DNA of 64,000 nt from Bacillota bacterium (GTDB lineage: Bacteria > Bacillota > Limnochordia > Darwinibacteriales > DTU012), in contig JAAYNP010000117.1 in NCBI GenBank assembly GCA_012520795.1, positions 1 to 64,000 of the forward strand, given 5' to 3'. A program made the translations under genes and the position numbers. Positions 53,829 through 62,903 of this stretch are shown here, one piece after another. The notes under the pieces were generated by a model. The model was given only the letters and a program-made list of their open reading frames with translations, was not told the DNA's origin and ran no database searches. Position 1 is the first letter of the stretch. Each line of letters begins with the position of its first letter.

Positions 53829-55958
53829 ATGGATTTTCTTGAAGCTCTCAACCCGCGCCAAAAAGAAGCCGTGACTCATGGCGACGGGCCTCTGTTGGTG
53901 ATTGCCGGAGCCGGTAGCGGTAAGACCAGAGTACTTGCTTACCGGGTCGCCTACTTGATCAGAGCGGGAAAGGCCAGGCCGGACCAGATTCTGGCAGTTA
54001 CATTTACAAACAAGGCAGCCCAGGAAATGCAGGACCGGGTTGCTCAGTTGATCGGGGGCATCGCCAAGGGCGTCTGGGCCAGTACGTTTCATTCCGCCTG
54101 TGTCCGGATTCTGCGGGTTCACGCTGAAGCGATCGGATACAGTGGAAACTTCCAGATCTTTGACACCGCCGATCAATTGGTCGTGGCGAAGGAAGCCCTC
54201 CAGGAGTTGAACCTGGATCCGAAGCACTTTGAACCCAAGGCAATCCTGGCAAGCATCAGCAATGCCAAGAATGAGCTTATCGGCCCGTCCGATTTCGACG
54301 CCATGGCAGCGGATTACTGGCAGCGCCAGGTGAGCCGTGTTTACCGGCTGTACCAGGAGAAACTGGCCTGGGCAAACGGCTTTGATTTTGACGATTTGAT
54401 TATGCAAACCGTGCATTTATTCCGTACTCATCCCAATGTGCTCCAATCCTACCAGGAACGGTTCCGCTATGTCCTGGTCGATGAATATCAGGACACGAAT
54501 CATGCCCAGTACGTGCTGGTCAGCCTTTTGGTAGCCCAGCATCGCAACCTGTGTGTCGTCGGCGATGATGACCAGTCGATCTACGGTTTCCGCGGGGCTG
54601 ACATCCGCAACATCCTCGATTTCGAGCAGGATTTTCCCAATACCAAAGTGATCAGGCTGGAACAGAATTACCGGTCAACCCAGAACATCCTTGATGCAGC
54701 CAACAACGTTATCGCCAACAACATTGGGCGCAAGGGGAAGAACTTGTTTACTGAGAACGGCCCCGGTGAGAAATTGAGATTCTGCCAAGCCTACGATGAA
54801 CGCCAGGAAGCGGCCTTTGCGGCCAATACGATTGCCAAGGAAGTTGAATGGGGCCAAAGGCAGTACCAGGATTTTACAATCCTGTACCGGGCCCATGCCC
54901 AATCCCGCAGTTTTGAAGAGGAATTCGTCCGGCAGGGGATCCCCTACCGGATTGTGGCCGGTTTGCGGTTTTACGAACGGAAGGAAATCAAAGATCTTTT
55001 GGCATATCTGCGGCTGTTGGCCAATCCCATGGACAACTACAGCTTCAAGCGGGTTATCAATGTTCCCAAGCGTGGGATCGGCCCCGGTACCATTGCCAAA
55101 CTGGAAGATTTTGCCCAATCGCAAAGCTTAAGCCTGCTCCAGGCAGTTGATCGGATTGGCGAGGCAGCTGCGCTTTCCGAACGGTACAAGCGGATGCTGG
55201 CAGCGTTTGGGGAGCTTTACCACAAGTGGCGGCGGGATTTGGCGGCCGAGCCGGTGAGTGAGATCGTATCCACGATCCTGGAGGATACGGGATACCGGCA
55301 GATGCTTAGCGCGGAACGGACGATTGAGGCAGAGGCAAGATTGGAAAACCTCAGCGAGTTTATGAGCGTGGCCCGGCAGTTCGATCAGGATGAGGGCAAT
55401 AACGGCCTGGAAGAGTTTTTGGAGCAGATCGCCCTCATGTCTGAGGTGGACAACTATGATCAGGAGGCCAATGCCGTCAGCCTGATGACACTGCATGCCG
55501 CCAAAGGCCTGGAATTCCCCGTGGTATTCCTGGTGGGGATGGAAGACGGTGTCTTTCCCAGTGCCCGTTCGATTTGGGAGCCGGGGCAGCTTGAGGAAGA
55601 GCGGCGTCTGGCTTATGTGGGCTTGACCAGGGCAAAGGAACAGGTATACCTTACTTGTGCCTACCGGCGCATGCTGTTCGGTACGACCAGTGAGAATCCT
55701 GTATCGATGTTTGTTAAAGAGATACCGGAATCGGTGCTTGAACGGGCAGACGATCATCCGCCCCGGCTGGCGCAGGCTGAAACCCACGGCTTTGTTCCCG
55801 AGGGCCGTGAAGTTTACCAGGTTGGCGACTGGATCTATCACCAACATTTTGGCGAAGGGATTATTGTGGAAGTCCGGAACGATGTGATCAAAGTCAACTT
55901 CGCGGACAACAAGACAAAGCTGTTGGTGGCTGGCATGGCCCCAATTGAAAAAATGTAA
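53829..55958 (+). CDS. pcrA: ATP-dependent DNA helicase PcrA/UvrD
   Basis: 709 residues from ATG 53829 behind AGAAAGGGGC. Superfamily 1A 3'-5' helicase used in repair and plasmid replication. Motifs: Ia/I AGAGSGKTRVLAYRVAYLI, II VLVDEYQDTNHAQYVLV, III DDDQSIYGFRGAD, IV RLEQNYRSTQNIL, V LMTLHAAKGLEFPVVFLVGMEDG, VI EERRLAYVGLTRAKEQVYL. The C-terminal SH3/Tudor-like domain (about 655-709, YQVGDWIYHQHFGEGIIVEV) binds RNA polymerase. In most Bacillota ligA follows pcrA directly; here about 7 kb with arg genes lies between. Confidence 0.97.
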   Translation: MDFLEALNPRQKEAVTHGDGPLLVIAGAGSGKTRVLAYRVAYLIRAGKARPDQILAVTFTNKAAQEMQDRVAQLIGGIAKGVWASTFHSACVRILRVHAEAIGYSGNFQIFDTADQLVVAKEALQELNLDPKHFEPKAILASISNAKNELIGPSDFDAMAADYWQRQVSRVYRLYQEKLAWANGFDFDDLIMQTVHLFRTHPNVLQSYQERFRYVLVDEYQDTNHAQYVLVSLLVAQHRNLCVVGDDDQSIYGFRGADIRNILDFEQDFPNTKVIRLEQNYRSTQNILDAANNVIANNIGRKGKNLFTENGPGEKLRFCQAYDERQEAAFAANTIAKEVEWGQRQYQDFTILYRAHAQSRSFEEEFVRQGIPYRIVAGLRFYERKEIKDLLAYLRLLANPMDNYSFKRVINVPKRGIGPGTIAKLEDFAQSQSLSLLQAVDRIGEAAALSERYKRMLAAFGELYHKWRRDLAAEPVSEIVSTILEDTGYRQMLSAERTIEAEARLENLSEFMSVARQFDQDEGNNGLEEFLEQIALMSEVDNYDQEANAVSLMTLHAAKGLEFPVVFLVGMEDGVFPSARSIWEPGQLEEERRLAYVGLTRAKEQVYLTCAYRRMLFGTTSENPVSMFVKEIPESVLERADDHPPRLAQAETHGFVPEGREVYQVGDWIYHQHFGEGIIVEVRNDVIKVNFADNKTKLLVAGMAPIEKM

Positions 55959-55969
55959 GCTGATCAAGC

Positions 55970-56001
55970 AGGCGCCCTGCCGGCAGGCGGGGCGCCTTTT
56001 T
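55970..56001 (+). terminator. Terminator of pcrA
   Basis: AGGCGCCC / GGGCGCCT stem with an inner TGCC / GGCA pairing, then TTTTT. An intron 5' end begins at 56003 right after it. Confidence 0.85.
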
Positions 56002-56002
56002 G

Positions 56003-56128
56003 GTGTGCCCGGCATGTCTACTGAGCCGGTTGTAAGAAACCCTATCGCCCAACCAGCGGGAAGATAACCAGCAGGCAAGGGCGCCACTGGCAACAGTGAG
56101 GTCTGAAGGAAGTCGAACCAGCCTGCAG
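56003..56128 (+). mobile_element. Group II intron 5' fragment after the pcrA terminator
   Basis: Starts with the same GTGTGCCCGGCATGTCTAC as 45196 and stays about 90% identical for some 98 bases (to about 56100), covering the start of domain I, then diverges. It likewise abuts a terminator hairpin. No maturase or domain V/VI is present. A second insertion of the same intron family, reduced to its head. The 3' limit is uncertain. Confidence 0.75.
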
Positions 56129-56212
56129 AAAAATGGGGGTTTATACATATTCATCACCTTTAAACATCGCTCAGTTTTTACCAGCATTTTACAAAAATCT
56201 CAAAAATAGATG

Positions 56213-56242
56213 TTGCAATTATATACACCACGGTGGTATAAT
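56213..56242 (+). promoter_or_regulatory. Promoter of the arg operon
   Basis: TTGCAA (56213-56218), 18 bases, TATAAT (56237-56242). A small palindrome ACCAC-G-GTGGT (about 56227-56237) overlaps the spacer and -10 edge and could be an operator. It does not match the ArgR box consensus well. Confidence 0.6.
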
Positions 56243-56297
56243 TATCCCAATATATGCGAGCCATGGACTTGTGGCCGGCACAAGGAGAGTGAACTGG

Positions 56298-57335
56298 TTG
56301 ATTAAAGCAGGTATTGCCGGGGCTTCCGGATATACGGGCGGGGAGCTGATCAGGCTGCTCCATGGGCATCCCGATGTGGAATTGACGGTTCTTTCGTCCA
56401 GGACGTACAGCGGCAAAAGCGTTGGCGAAGTCTTCAGTTCCCTAAGGGGGCTTGATTATCAGTTCGAAGAACTGGCGCCGGAGGAAATCGTGGCAGAAAC
56501 AGATGTCATTTTTGTGGCTGCGCCTCATGGAGTCGCCATGGGATATGCGCCGTTGGCCAAGGCTGCGGGGAAGAAAATGATCGATCTCGGGCCGGATTTC
56601 AGGTTCAAGGATATTTCCGTATATGAGCAGTGGTATAAAATACCCCACAGCTGTCCGCACCTGTTGGCAGAAGCAGTCTACGGGCTGCCGGAGGTGCACC
56701 GATCCGCGATTGCCAAGGCAAGCATCATTGGCAACCCGGGGTGCTATCCCACCAGCATCATTCTGGCTTTAGCCCCTCTCTTACAGGCAGGTGTGCTTGA
56801 CGGCAGCTTGATTATCGCCGATTCGAAGTCCGGTGTCAGTGGGGCTGGCAGAAAAGCCGATGCCGGCTACAACTTCTGCGAGTTGACACAGGAGGTGCGC
56901 CCTTACGGGGTGCTGCAGCACAGGCATGTGCCTGAAATAGAACAAGAATTGTCGCTGTTAGCCGGGGCGAGTGTCAAGACACTGTTCACGCCTCACCTTG
57001 TCCCTGTCATCCGGGGAATAGTCAGCACTGTGTATGCCAGAATCAAACCTGGGTATTCCCGGGAGTCTCTGGGGGATCTGTTCGCGCAGTATTATCGAGG
57101 TGAGCCTTTCATCAGGCTCTTGGGCGCAGGCAGCCACCCCGGCACCAAGGCGGTTGCCGGCTCCAATTATTGTGATATTTCCCTTGATTTCGATCCAACT
57201 GCGTCAACGGCGGTTGTCGCTACTGCCATAGACAATTTGGGCAAGGGAGCAGCATCCCAGGCTGTACAGTGCATGAACATCATGTTTGGCCTCGATGAGG
57301 CTGTGGGAATAGCCGGGTTTCCCCTGTTTCCGTAG
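56298..57335 (+). CDS. argC: N-acetyl-gamma-glutamyl-phosphate reductase
   Basis: 345 residues from TTG 56298, 10 bases after AAGGAG; the frame is open upstream through the promoter but no better start exists. Catalyses the third step of arginine synthesis with NADPH. N-terminal Rossmann motif IKAGIAGASGYTGGELIRLL, catalytic Cys in GNPGCYPTSIILAL, then SGVSGAGRKAD and HRHVPEIEQEL. First gene of argCJBD-(carB)-argF. Confidence 0.96.
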   Translation: MIKAGIAGASGYTGGELIRLLHGHPDVELTVLSSRTYSGKSVGEVFSSLRGLDYQFEELAPEEIVAETDVIFVAAPHGVAMGYAPLAKAAGKKMIDLGPDFRFKDISVYEQWYKIPHSCPHLLAEAVYGLPEVHRSAIAKASIIGNPGCYPTSIILALAPLLQAGVLDGSLIIADSKSGVSGAGRKADAGYNFCELTQEVRPYGVLQHRHVPEIEQELSLLAGASVKTLFTPHLVPVIRGIVSTVYARIKPGYSRESLGDLFAQYYRGEPFIRLLGAGSHPGTKAVAGSNYCDISLDFDPTASTAVVATAIDNLGKGAASQAVQCMNIMFGLDEAVGIAGFPLFP

Positions 57336-57376
57336 CCTTGACAGGAGCGGCCAGGACAGTTAAAGGGGGAGTTCAA

Positions 57377-58597
57377 ATGGCAGAGGACGTGATTGTACTT
57401 AAACAGGTGGGCAAGGGGATAACTGCCGCCAAAGGGTTTCGGGCAGCGGGCCTGCACTGTGGGATCAAGCGTACAAAAAAAGACTTGGCGCTTGTGGTAT
57501 CGGAAACTCCCGGCAGTGCTGCGGGAGTCTTCACGCAAAACCGGGTGAAAGCTGCTCCAGTGATCGTGTGCCAGGAGCGGGTCAAAGGCGGCATCCTCCA
57601 GGCAATCCTGATCTGCAGCGGCAATGCCAACGCCTGTACAGGGGAACAAGGTTTGGCGAATGCGTATGCCCTCACCCGGATGGTTGCCCGCCAGTTCGGC
57701 CTCTCTGAACAAGCGGTGGCAGCCACCTGTACCGGTGTGATCGGCGTGCAGCTGCCGATGGATGTTATTGAAGCCGGTATTCAGCAGATAGCAGAGGTGG
57801 TATCGGAGGACGGCTTTGCCGATGCAGCCGAGGCAATCATGACCACAGACACAGCGGTAAAACAGATTGCATATGAAGTTGAAATCGGCGGCTTAACGGT
57901 ACGGGTTGGCGGGATGGCCAAGGGGTCCGGCATGATTCACCCAAACATGGCCACCATGCTGGCGTTTATTACGACCGATGCGGTAATCAGCCCCCAGGTG
58001 CTGCAGACTGCGCTGTCAGCATCGGTGAACAAGTCGTTCAATATGATCACCGTCGATGGAGATACCAGCACCAACGACAGCGTCCTGGTTATTGCCAACG
58101 GAATGTCCGGCTGCCCGGAAATCAAGCCGGGGACCCCGGAATTTGCAGCCTTTTCCGCCGCTTTGGATGCAGTGTGCATTGAACTTGCCAAAATGATCGT
58201 AAGCGACGGCGAGGGAGCTTCCAAACTGATTGAAATCAATGTCTGCGGCGCCCGGTCAGATGCGGAAGCCTGCCTGGCCGCAAAAGCAATTGCCAGGTCC
58301 AACCTCGTCAAGACAGCGATCTTTGGCGAGGATGCAAACTGGGGCCGCATCGTCTGTGCCGCCGGCTACTCAGGGGCTGAGATCGATTCCGGCCGGATCG
58401 ATGTGAAGATCGGCAGTATCCAGATGTGCGAGCAGGGCGAAGGTTTGGCATTTGACGAGGAACTGGCGAAGGAAATCCTGCGGGAGCGGGAAGTCGTAAT
58501 TCAGGTTGGACTCAACCTTGGAACCGGAAAGGCCCGGGTGTGGACCTGTGATTTGACATATGACTACGTAAAGATCAACGCCAGCTACCGTTCGTAA
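57377..58597 (+). CDS. argJ: Bifunctional ornithine acetyltransferase / N-acetylglutamate synthase ArgJ
   Basis: 406 residues from ATG 57377 (behind AAAGGGGGAG). Ntn-type enzyme recycling the acetyl group; the proprotein cleaves itself at A-T in the motif GSGMIHPNMATMLAF (about residue 188), leaving the Thr nucleophile. Also FTQNRVKAAPVIVCQE and GNANACTGEQGLAN. Whether it has synthase activity as well as transferase activity cannot be told, though no separate argA is in the window. Operon gap to argC is 41 bases. Confidence 0.95.
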   Translation: MAEDVIVLKQVGKGITAAKGFRAAGLHCGIKRTKKDLALVVSETPGSAAGVFTQNRVKAAPVIVCQERVKGGILQAILICSGNANACTGEQGLANAYALTRMVARQFGLSEQAVAATCTGVIGVQLPMDVIEAGIQQIAEVVSEDGFADAAEAIMTTDTAVKQIAYEVEIGGLTVRVGGMAKGSGMIHPNMATMLAFITTDAVISPQVLQTALSASVNKSFNMITVDGDTSTNDSVLVIANGMSGCPEIKPGTPEFAAFSAALDAVCIELAKMIVSDGEGASKLIEINVCGARSDAEACLAAKAIARSNLVKTAIFGEDANWGRIVCAAGYSGAEIDSGRIDVKIGSIQMCEQGEGLAFDEELAKEILREREVVIQVGLNLGTGKARVWTCDLTYDYVKINASYRS

Positions 58598-58682
58598 GTT
58601 ATAACCGGCTGGAAATCCCCGGCCGGGTGTGATTGAAAGCGATGCGGCAGGCAGCAGCCGCAGGAATGGAGGTGAGCAATAC

Positions 58683-59600
58683 ATGGCAGGAATCAACAAC
58701 GGTGCAATGGATTTTGTCATTAAGAAGGCGGAGGTTTTGGTGGAAGCCCTCCCGTACATGCGGACGTTTGTCGGCAAGACATTTGTGATCAAGTACGGAG
58801 GAAGCGCCATGGAGGACGACGCTCTCAAAAAGTCGATCTGCCTCGATCTGGTACTTCTCAAGTACATCGGCATTCATCCGGTGATCGTCCACGGCGGGGG
58901 GCCGGAGATTACCCGGGCCATGGAGCGCCTGGGCAAGCAGTCTGTTTTTATCAACGGGCTGCGGGTTACGGATGCTGAGACGATGGAGATTGTCCAGATG
59001 GTGCTGGCAGGCAAGGTGAATAAAGAGATTGTGACGCTGTTGAACCAGCACGGCGGCAAGGCGGTGGGTCTTACCGGAAAAGACGGGGACTTGATTATTG
59101 CCCGGAAAAGGCCTCCCGAAGTATGTATCGACAAAAGCAGCGGAAAACCGAGGACTGTAGACCTGGGGTATGTGGGGGACATCGACCGGGTGGATACAGC
59201 CCTGTTGGGGACCCTCAGCCGGGAAGGGTATATTCCGGTACTGGCATCTATTGCCGTCGGCTATGACGATGAAAGCTACAATATCAATGCCGACTATGTA
59301 GCCAGTGAGGTCGCCCAGGCCTTGAAGGCCGAGAAACTGATCGTGCTTACAGATGTTGAGGGAATCTTCGCAGATCCTGACCGGGAAGATTCCATAGTAT
59401 CTTCTCTCACTGTAGACAGCGCTCGGCAGATGATCGCGGCAGGCCAGATCGACGGCGGCATGATACCAAAGGTCGAAGCCTGCATCCGGGCGGTTGAAAG
59501 CGGTGTGACCCGGACTCACATTATCGATGGACGGCTGCTTCACTCCATCCTGCTGGAGATTTTTACTGATGAAGGCATCGGCACTATGGTAATCCCTTAA
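58683..59600 (+). CDS. argB: Acetylglutamate kinase
   Basis: 305 residues from ATG 58683 behind GGAGGTGAG. Phosphorylates N-acetylglutamate. TFVIKYGGSAMED at the N-terminus, VHGGGPEITRAMERLGK, GLTGKDGDLI and NADYVASEVAQALKAEKLIVLTDVEG are canonical. The N-terminal helix (MDFVIKKAEVLVEALPYM) is the extension found in arginine-inhibited hexameric enzymes, suggesting feedback inhibition by arginine. Confidence 0.96.
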   Translation: MAGINNGAMDFVIKKAEVLVEALPYMRTFVGKTFVIKYGGSAMEDDALKKSICLDLVLLKYIGIHPVIVHGGGPEITRAMERLGKQSVFINGLRVTDAETMEIVQMVLAGKVNKEIVTLLNQHGGKAVGLTGKDGDLIIARKRPPEVCIDKSSGKPRTVDLGYVGDIDRVDTALLGTLSREGYIPVLASIAVGYDDESYNINADYVASEVAQALKAEKLIVLTDVEGIFADPDREDSIVSSLTVDSARQMIAAGQIDGGMIPKVEACIRAVESGVTRTHIIDGRLLHSILLEIFTDEGIGTMVIP

Positions 59601-59633
59601 GGCCGCTGGCCGAATAAGCGAGGAGGCTGACCT

Positions 59634-60839
59634 ATGGGAATTGGTGAGATAATCGCTATGACTGAAAAATACGTGATGAATACCTACTCAAGGATTCCGA
59701 TGGCCCCTGTAAAGGGTGTGGGGGCGCGGCTGATCGATGCCGAGGGCACGGAGTACCTGGACTTTGTCGCCGGGATTGCCGTCAACTCCACCGGGCATGG
59801 CCAGCCCAAAGTTGTAGAGGCGATCTGCCGGCAGGCTTCGGAACTGCTGCATGTTTCCAACCTCTACCACATCAAAGGCCAGGCTGAACTGGCACAGGTA
59901 CTGGTTGAAAATTCCTGCCTTGACAGGGTTTTCTTCTGCAACAGCGGGGCGGAGGCCGTCGAGGCGGCGATCAAACTTGCACGCCGGTACGCATACATAA
60001 CCAAAGGAGCCGGCCACTCTCAGGTTATAACAGCACTGGGCTCATTTCACGGCAGGACTCTGGGCGCGCTGACCGCAACAGGGCAGGCCAAGTATCACGA
60101 GGGGTTTGAACCGCTTGTTCCCGGGTTCACGTATGTACCGTTCAACGACTTGAGTGCCCTTGAGGAAGCAGTGACCGGCAAGACATGTGCAGTCATGCTT
60201 GAGCTGATCCAGGGCGAAGGAGGGGTCTATCCTGCTGATCCCGGCTATGTGGCCGGTGTGAGCCGCCTGTGCAAGCAGCACGGCCTGCTGCTGATCATTG
60301 ATGAAGTCCAGACAGGCACCGGCAGGACGGGGACGCTCTTTGCCTACCAGCAGTATGAAGGCCTTAAACCTGACATCGTCACCCTTGCCAAAGGGTTGGC
60401 GAGTGGTGTCCCCATTGGTGCCTGCATGGCGACTGAAGCAGTATCCAAAGGGTTTGAGCCCGGCAAGCATGCTTCCACTTTCGGAGGGAACCCTCTTGCC
60501 TGTGCAGCAGCTTTGGCGACGCTGGACGTGATCTTGAACGATGGAATCCTGGACAATGTGAAAAAAGTAGGCGCCTACCTTATGCAAAAGCTCCAGGAAT
60601 TAAAAGCGGAAGCAGGCGCTGTCGCGGAAATCAGAGGCCGCGGCCTAATGGTTGGCATCGAGCTGATCGGAGCCAATGCTGCAGCTGTAACAACTGCCTG
60701 CCGCGGCCGGGGGCTTTTGATTAACTCTGTGGGAGAGAAGACACTGCGGTTAGTGCCGCCGTTGATTATTCAAGAACCTGATGTGGATGAGGCGGTGGAT
60801 ATTCTTGGACGTGTCCTGCGGGAAATGCAAAAGCAGTAA
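59634..60839 (+). CDS. argD: Acetylornithine aminotransferase
   Basis: 401 residues from ATG 59634, 7 bases after AGGAGG. PLP-dependent class III aminotransferase: GIAVNSTGHGQPKVVEAI, FFCNSGAEAVEAAIKLAR, LGSFHGRTLGALTATGQAKY, LLIIDEVQTGTGRTGTLFAY and the PLP Lys in TLAKGLASGVPIGACM. Full length. Next in the operon is the carB relic. Confidence 0.95.
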   Translation: MGIGEIIAMTEKYVMNTYSRIPMAPVKGVGARLIDAEGTEYLDFVAGIAVNSTGHGQPKVVEAICRQASELLHVSNLYHIKGQAELAQVLVENSCLDRVFFCNSGAEAVEAAIKLARRYAYITKGAGHSQVITALGSFHGRTLGALTATGQAKYHEGFEPLVPGFTYVPFNDLSALEEAVTGKTCAVMLELIQGEGGVYPADPGYVAGVSRLCKQHGLLLIIDEVQTGTGRTGTLFAYQQYEGLKPDIVTLAKGLASGVPIGACMATEAVSKGFEPGKHASTFGGNPLACAAALATLDVILNDGILDNVKKVGAYLMQKLQELKAEAGAVAEIRGRGLMVGIELIGANAAAVTTACRGRGLLINSVGEKTLRLVPPLIIQEPDVDEAVDILGRVLREMQKQ

Positions 60840-60870
60840 GACCGGTGCCGCGAGAGGGAGGTGACGAGGT

Positions 60871-61948
60871 GTGCCGCTGAAGCAGGGGCTGCATACAGTG
60901 ATGGTAATAGGGTCCGGGCCGATCATTATCGGCCAGGCTGCAGAGTTTGACTATGCCGGGACCCAGGCCTAAATCGCCGGCCGTGCGGCAGGGGCTTCTG
61001 CCTGTTCTGAGCCTGTATTGGATTATGTGGTGACCAAGATTCCCGCTGGCCGTTTGGCAAGTTCAACTCGGCTGACAGGGTACTGGGTACGCAGATGAAG
61101 GCCACAGGCGAGGTGATGGCCATCGACAGCACATTTGAAGGCAGCCTGTTAAAAGCGGTTCGTTCGCTTGATTCGGGGCTGGATGGGCTTGCCATAGACG
61201 GTATGGAGCACTGGCCCGATGCACAGCTCGTCTCCAGGCTGCGGAAAGCCGACGATCAGCGCTTGTTTTGCATTGCAGAGGTGTTAAGGTGAGAGAATTG
61301 CTGGGATCGTAGATCTCGAGTCGGCACTTGTGGAGAAACTCAAGGGCCAACCCTTGGAGCTTCCTCTTGATGAAAAAACCGCCAATCTGCTGCGCCTGGC
61401 CAAACGCCAAGGCATTTCCGATTCCCGGCTGGCCAGTTTGGCGGACCTGCCTGAAGAGGAGTTCCGCAGGCCTGCGCCTGCCTGGTTCAGGAAAGGCCCT
61501 CATCTCAGTTTCCGACAAGGATAAAGAAGAGGTCGCATCGCTTGCGGCGGACCTGGTGCAGATGGGGTTTGAACTAATCGGTACCCATGACACAGCCAAC
61601 TACGTTAAAGAGCTGGGAATTCCGATTTCCTGTGCTCACAGCCCTGGCGAGGGTGTGCCCAATGTGGTTGATCTAATCCGCCAAGGCGAAGTTGGCTTGA
61701 TTGTTAACACCCCCACCAGGGGGCGCAGCCCGGAAACAAATGGTTTTAAGATCAGGCGTGCCGCCGTCGACTACCGTGTCCCATGCCTGACATCCCTCGA
61801 TACGGCACGGGCTGTGATCACCGTAATGAAGGCGCGGCGCGGCGGCAGATGCCCGGCGGTCCCCTCGCTTAACGAATATATAGGCGATTTTACCAGAACC
61901 AGGTTGGATAAACACTCAAAGGGAGTGATGGACTATGCTGAAGAATGA
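60871..61948 (+). pseudogene. carB: Decayed carB (carbamoyl-phosphate synthase large subunit) remnant
   Basis: Pieces of CarB remain in order over about 1.08 kb, against about 3.2 kb for an intact gene. A GTG start with ribosome site gives [20 protein letters not shown] and then a stop (60970). After a large deletion, [11 protein letters not shown] continues; a one-base loss follows, and the next frame gives [12 protein letters not shown] and VRSLDSGL to a stop. Next comes LRLAKRQGISDSRLASLADL and, after another large deletion, the allosteric MGS domain (GKALISVSDKDKEEVASLAA to 61948). Both ATP-grasp domains are gone. carA, normally just upstream, is absent. Its end overlaps the argF start by 14 bases. 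Confidence 0.9.
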
Positions 61949-62903
61949 TCCCCTTCTCACTGACGATCTCGGCCTTGGGATGCGGGGCAGGGATCTCCTC
62001 TGTGTACGGGATTTGTCCGTCGTGGAAATTTACAGGGTGTTTGAGGTTGCAGCGCTGTTAAAAAGAGAGCATAAGCAGGGGATACCACATAACCTGCTTG
62101 TGGGTAAAAGCCTCGGCATGATTTTCAGGAAGTCTTCCACCAGGACCAGGGTTTCATTCGAAGTCGGCATCTGGCAGCTGGGCGGCCATGGGCTGCATTT
62201 GAATGCCGGCGACATACAGCTTGGTAGGGGAGAGACTGTTGGCGATACTGCTGAGGTCCTCTCCAGGTATCTGGACGGGATCATGATCCGCACTTTTGGC
62301 CATGAGGAAGTGATCGAGCTGGCCAAGCATGCCTCGGTGCCGGTAATCAACGGATTGACTGATCTGTTTCACCCCTGCCAAGCGCTGGCGGACATGTTTA
62401 CCGCATACGAAAAGAGAGGGGAGCTTTCAGGGCTTAAGCTCGCATTTATCGGTGACGGCAACAACATGGCCAATTCACTTTTGTGTATCTGCGCCAAGCT
62501 GGGGGTGGACATGAGCCTGGCATGCCCCGCTGGTTACGAACCACCGCAATCAGTGGTTGAACTGGCGAAGTCGGATGCGGCCCTCACCGGTGCAAAGCTG
62601 CGGATCGTCCGGGATCCGATGGAAGCGGCACAAGACGCGGATATCGTATATACCGATGTTTGGGCCAGCATGGGGCAGGAACAGGAGAAGGCGGAGCGGG
62701 AAAAGAACTTCGCCAAATACCAGGTCAACGGCGAGCTGATGGCCGCTGCCAAGCCCGATGCCCTGGTCATGCACTGCCTCCCGGCCCATCGGGGCGAGGA
62801 GATCACGGATGACGTGATCGACGGGAGAAACTCCGTAGTATTTGACGAAGCCGAGAACAGGCTTCATGTTCAGAAAGCGATCATGCTGCTTTTGATGGCT
62901 TGA
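61935..62903 (+). CDS. argF: Ornithine carbamoyltransferase
   Basis: 322 residues; AGGGAG lies upstream of ATG 61935. Forms citrulline from ornithine and carbamoyl phosphate. Carbamoyl-phosphate loop STRTR in FRKSSTRTRVSFEV, HPCQALADM, ornithine site DVWASMGQE, and MHCLPAHRGEEITDDVI are intact. It needs carbamoyl phosphate although the neighbouring carB is broken, so that must come from elsewhere (a pyrimidine-linked synthase or carbamate kinase). Confidence 0.96.
   Translation: MLKNDPLLTDDLGLGMRGRDLLCVRDLSVVEIYRVFEVAALLKREHKQGIPHNLLVGKSLGMIFRKSSTRTRVSFEVGIWQLGGHGLHLNAGDIQLGRGETVGDTAEVLSRYLDGIMIRTFGHEEVIELAKHASVPVINGLTDLFHPCQALADMFTAYEKRGELSGLKLAFIGDGNNMANSLLCICAKLGVDMSLACPAGYEPPQSVVELAKSDAALTGAKLRIVRDPMEAAQDADIVYTDVWASMGQEQEKAEREKNFAKYQVNGELMAAAKPDALVMHCLPAHRGEEITDDVIDGRNSVVFDEAENRLHVQKAIMLLLMA

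Noticed and set aside
56133-56297. Upstream extension of argC
   Set aside because: The open frame covers the TATAAT promoter; the Rossmann fold starts right after TTG 56298 with a good ribosome site.
58599-59543. A 314-codon minus-strand open frame opposite argB
   Set aside because: Shadow of argB; composition is His/Pro/Gln-rich and without motifs.
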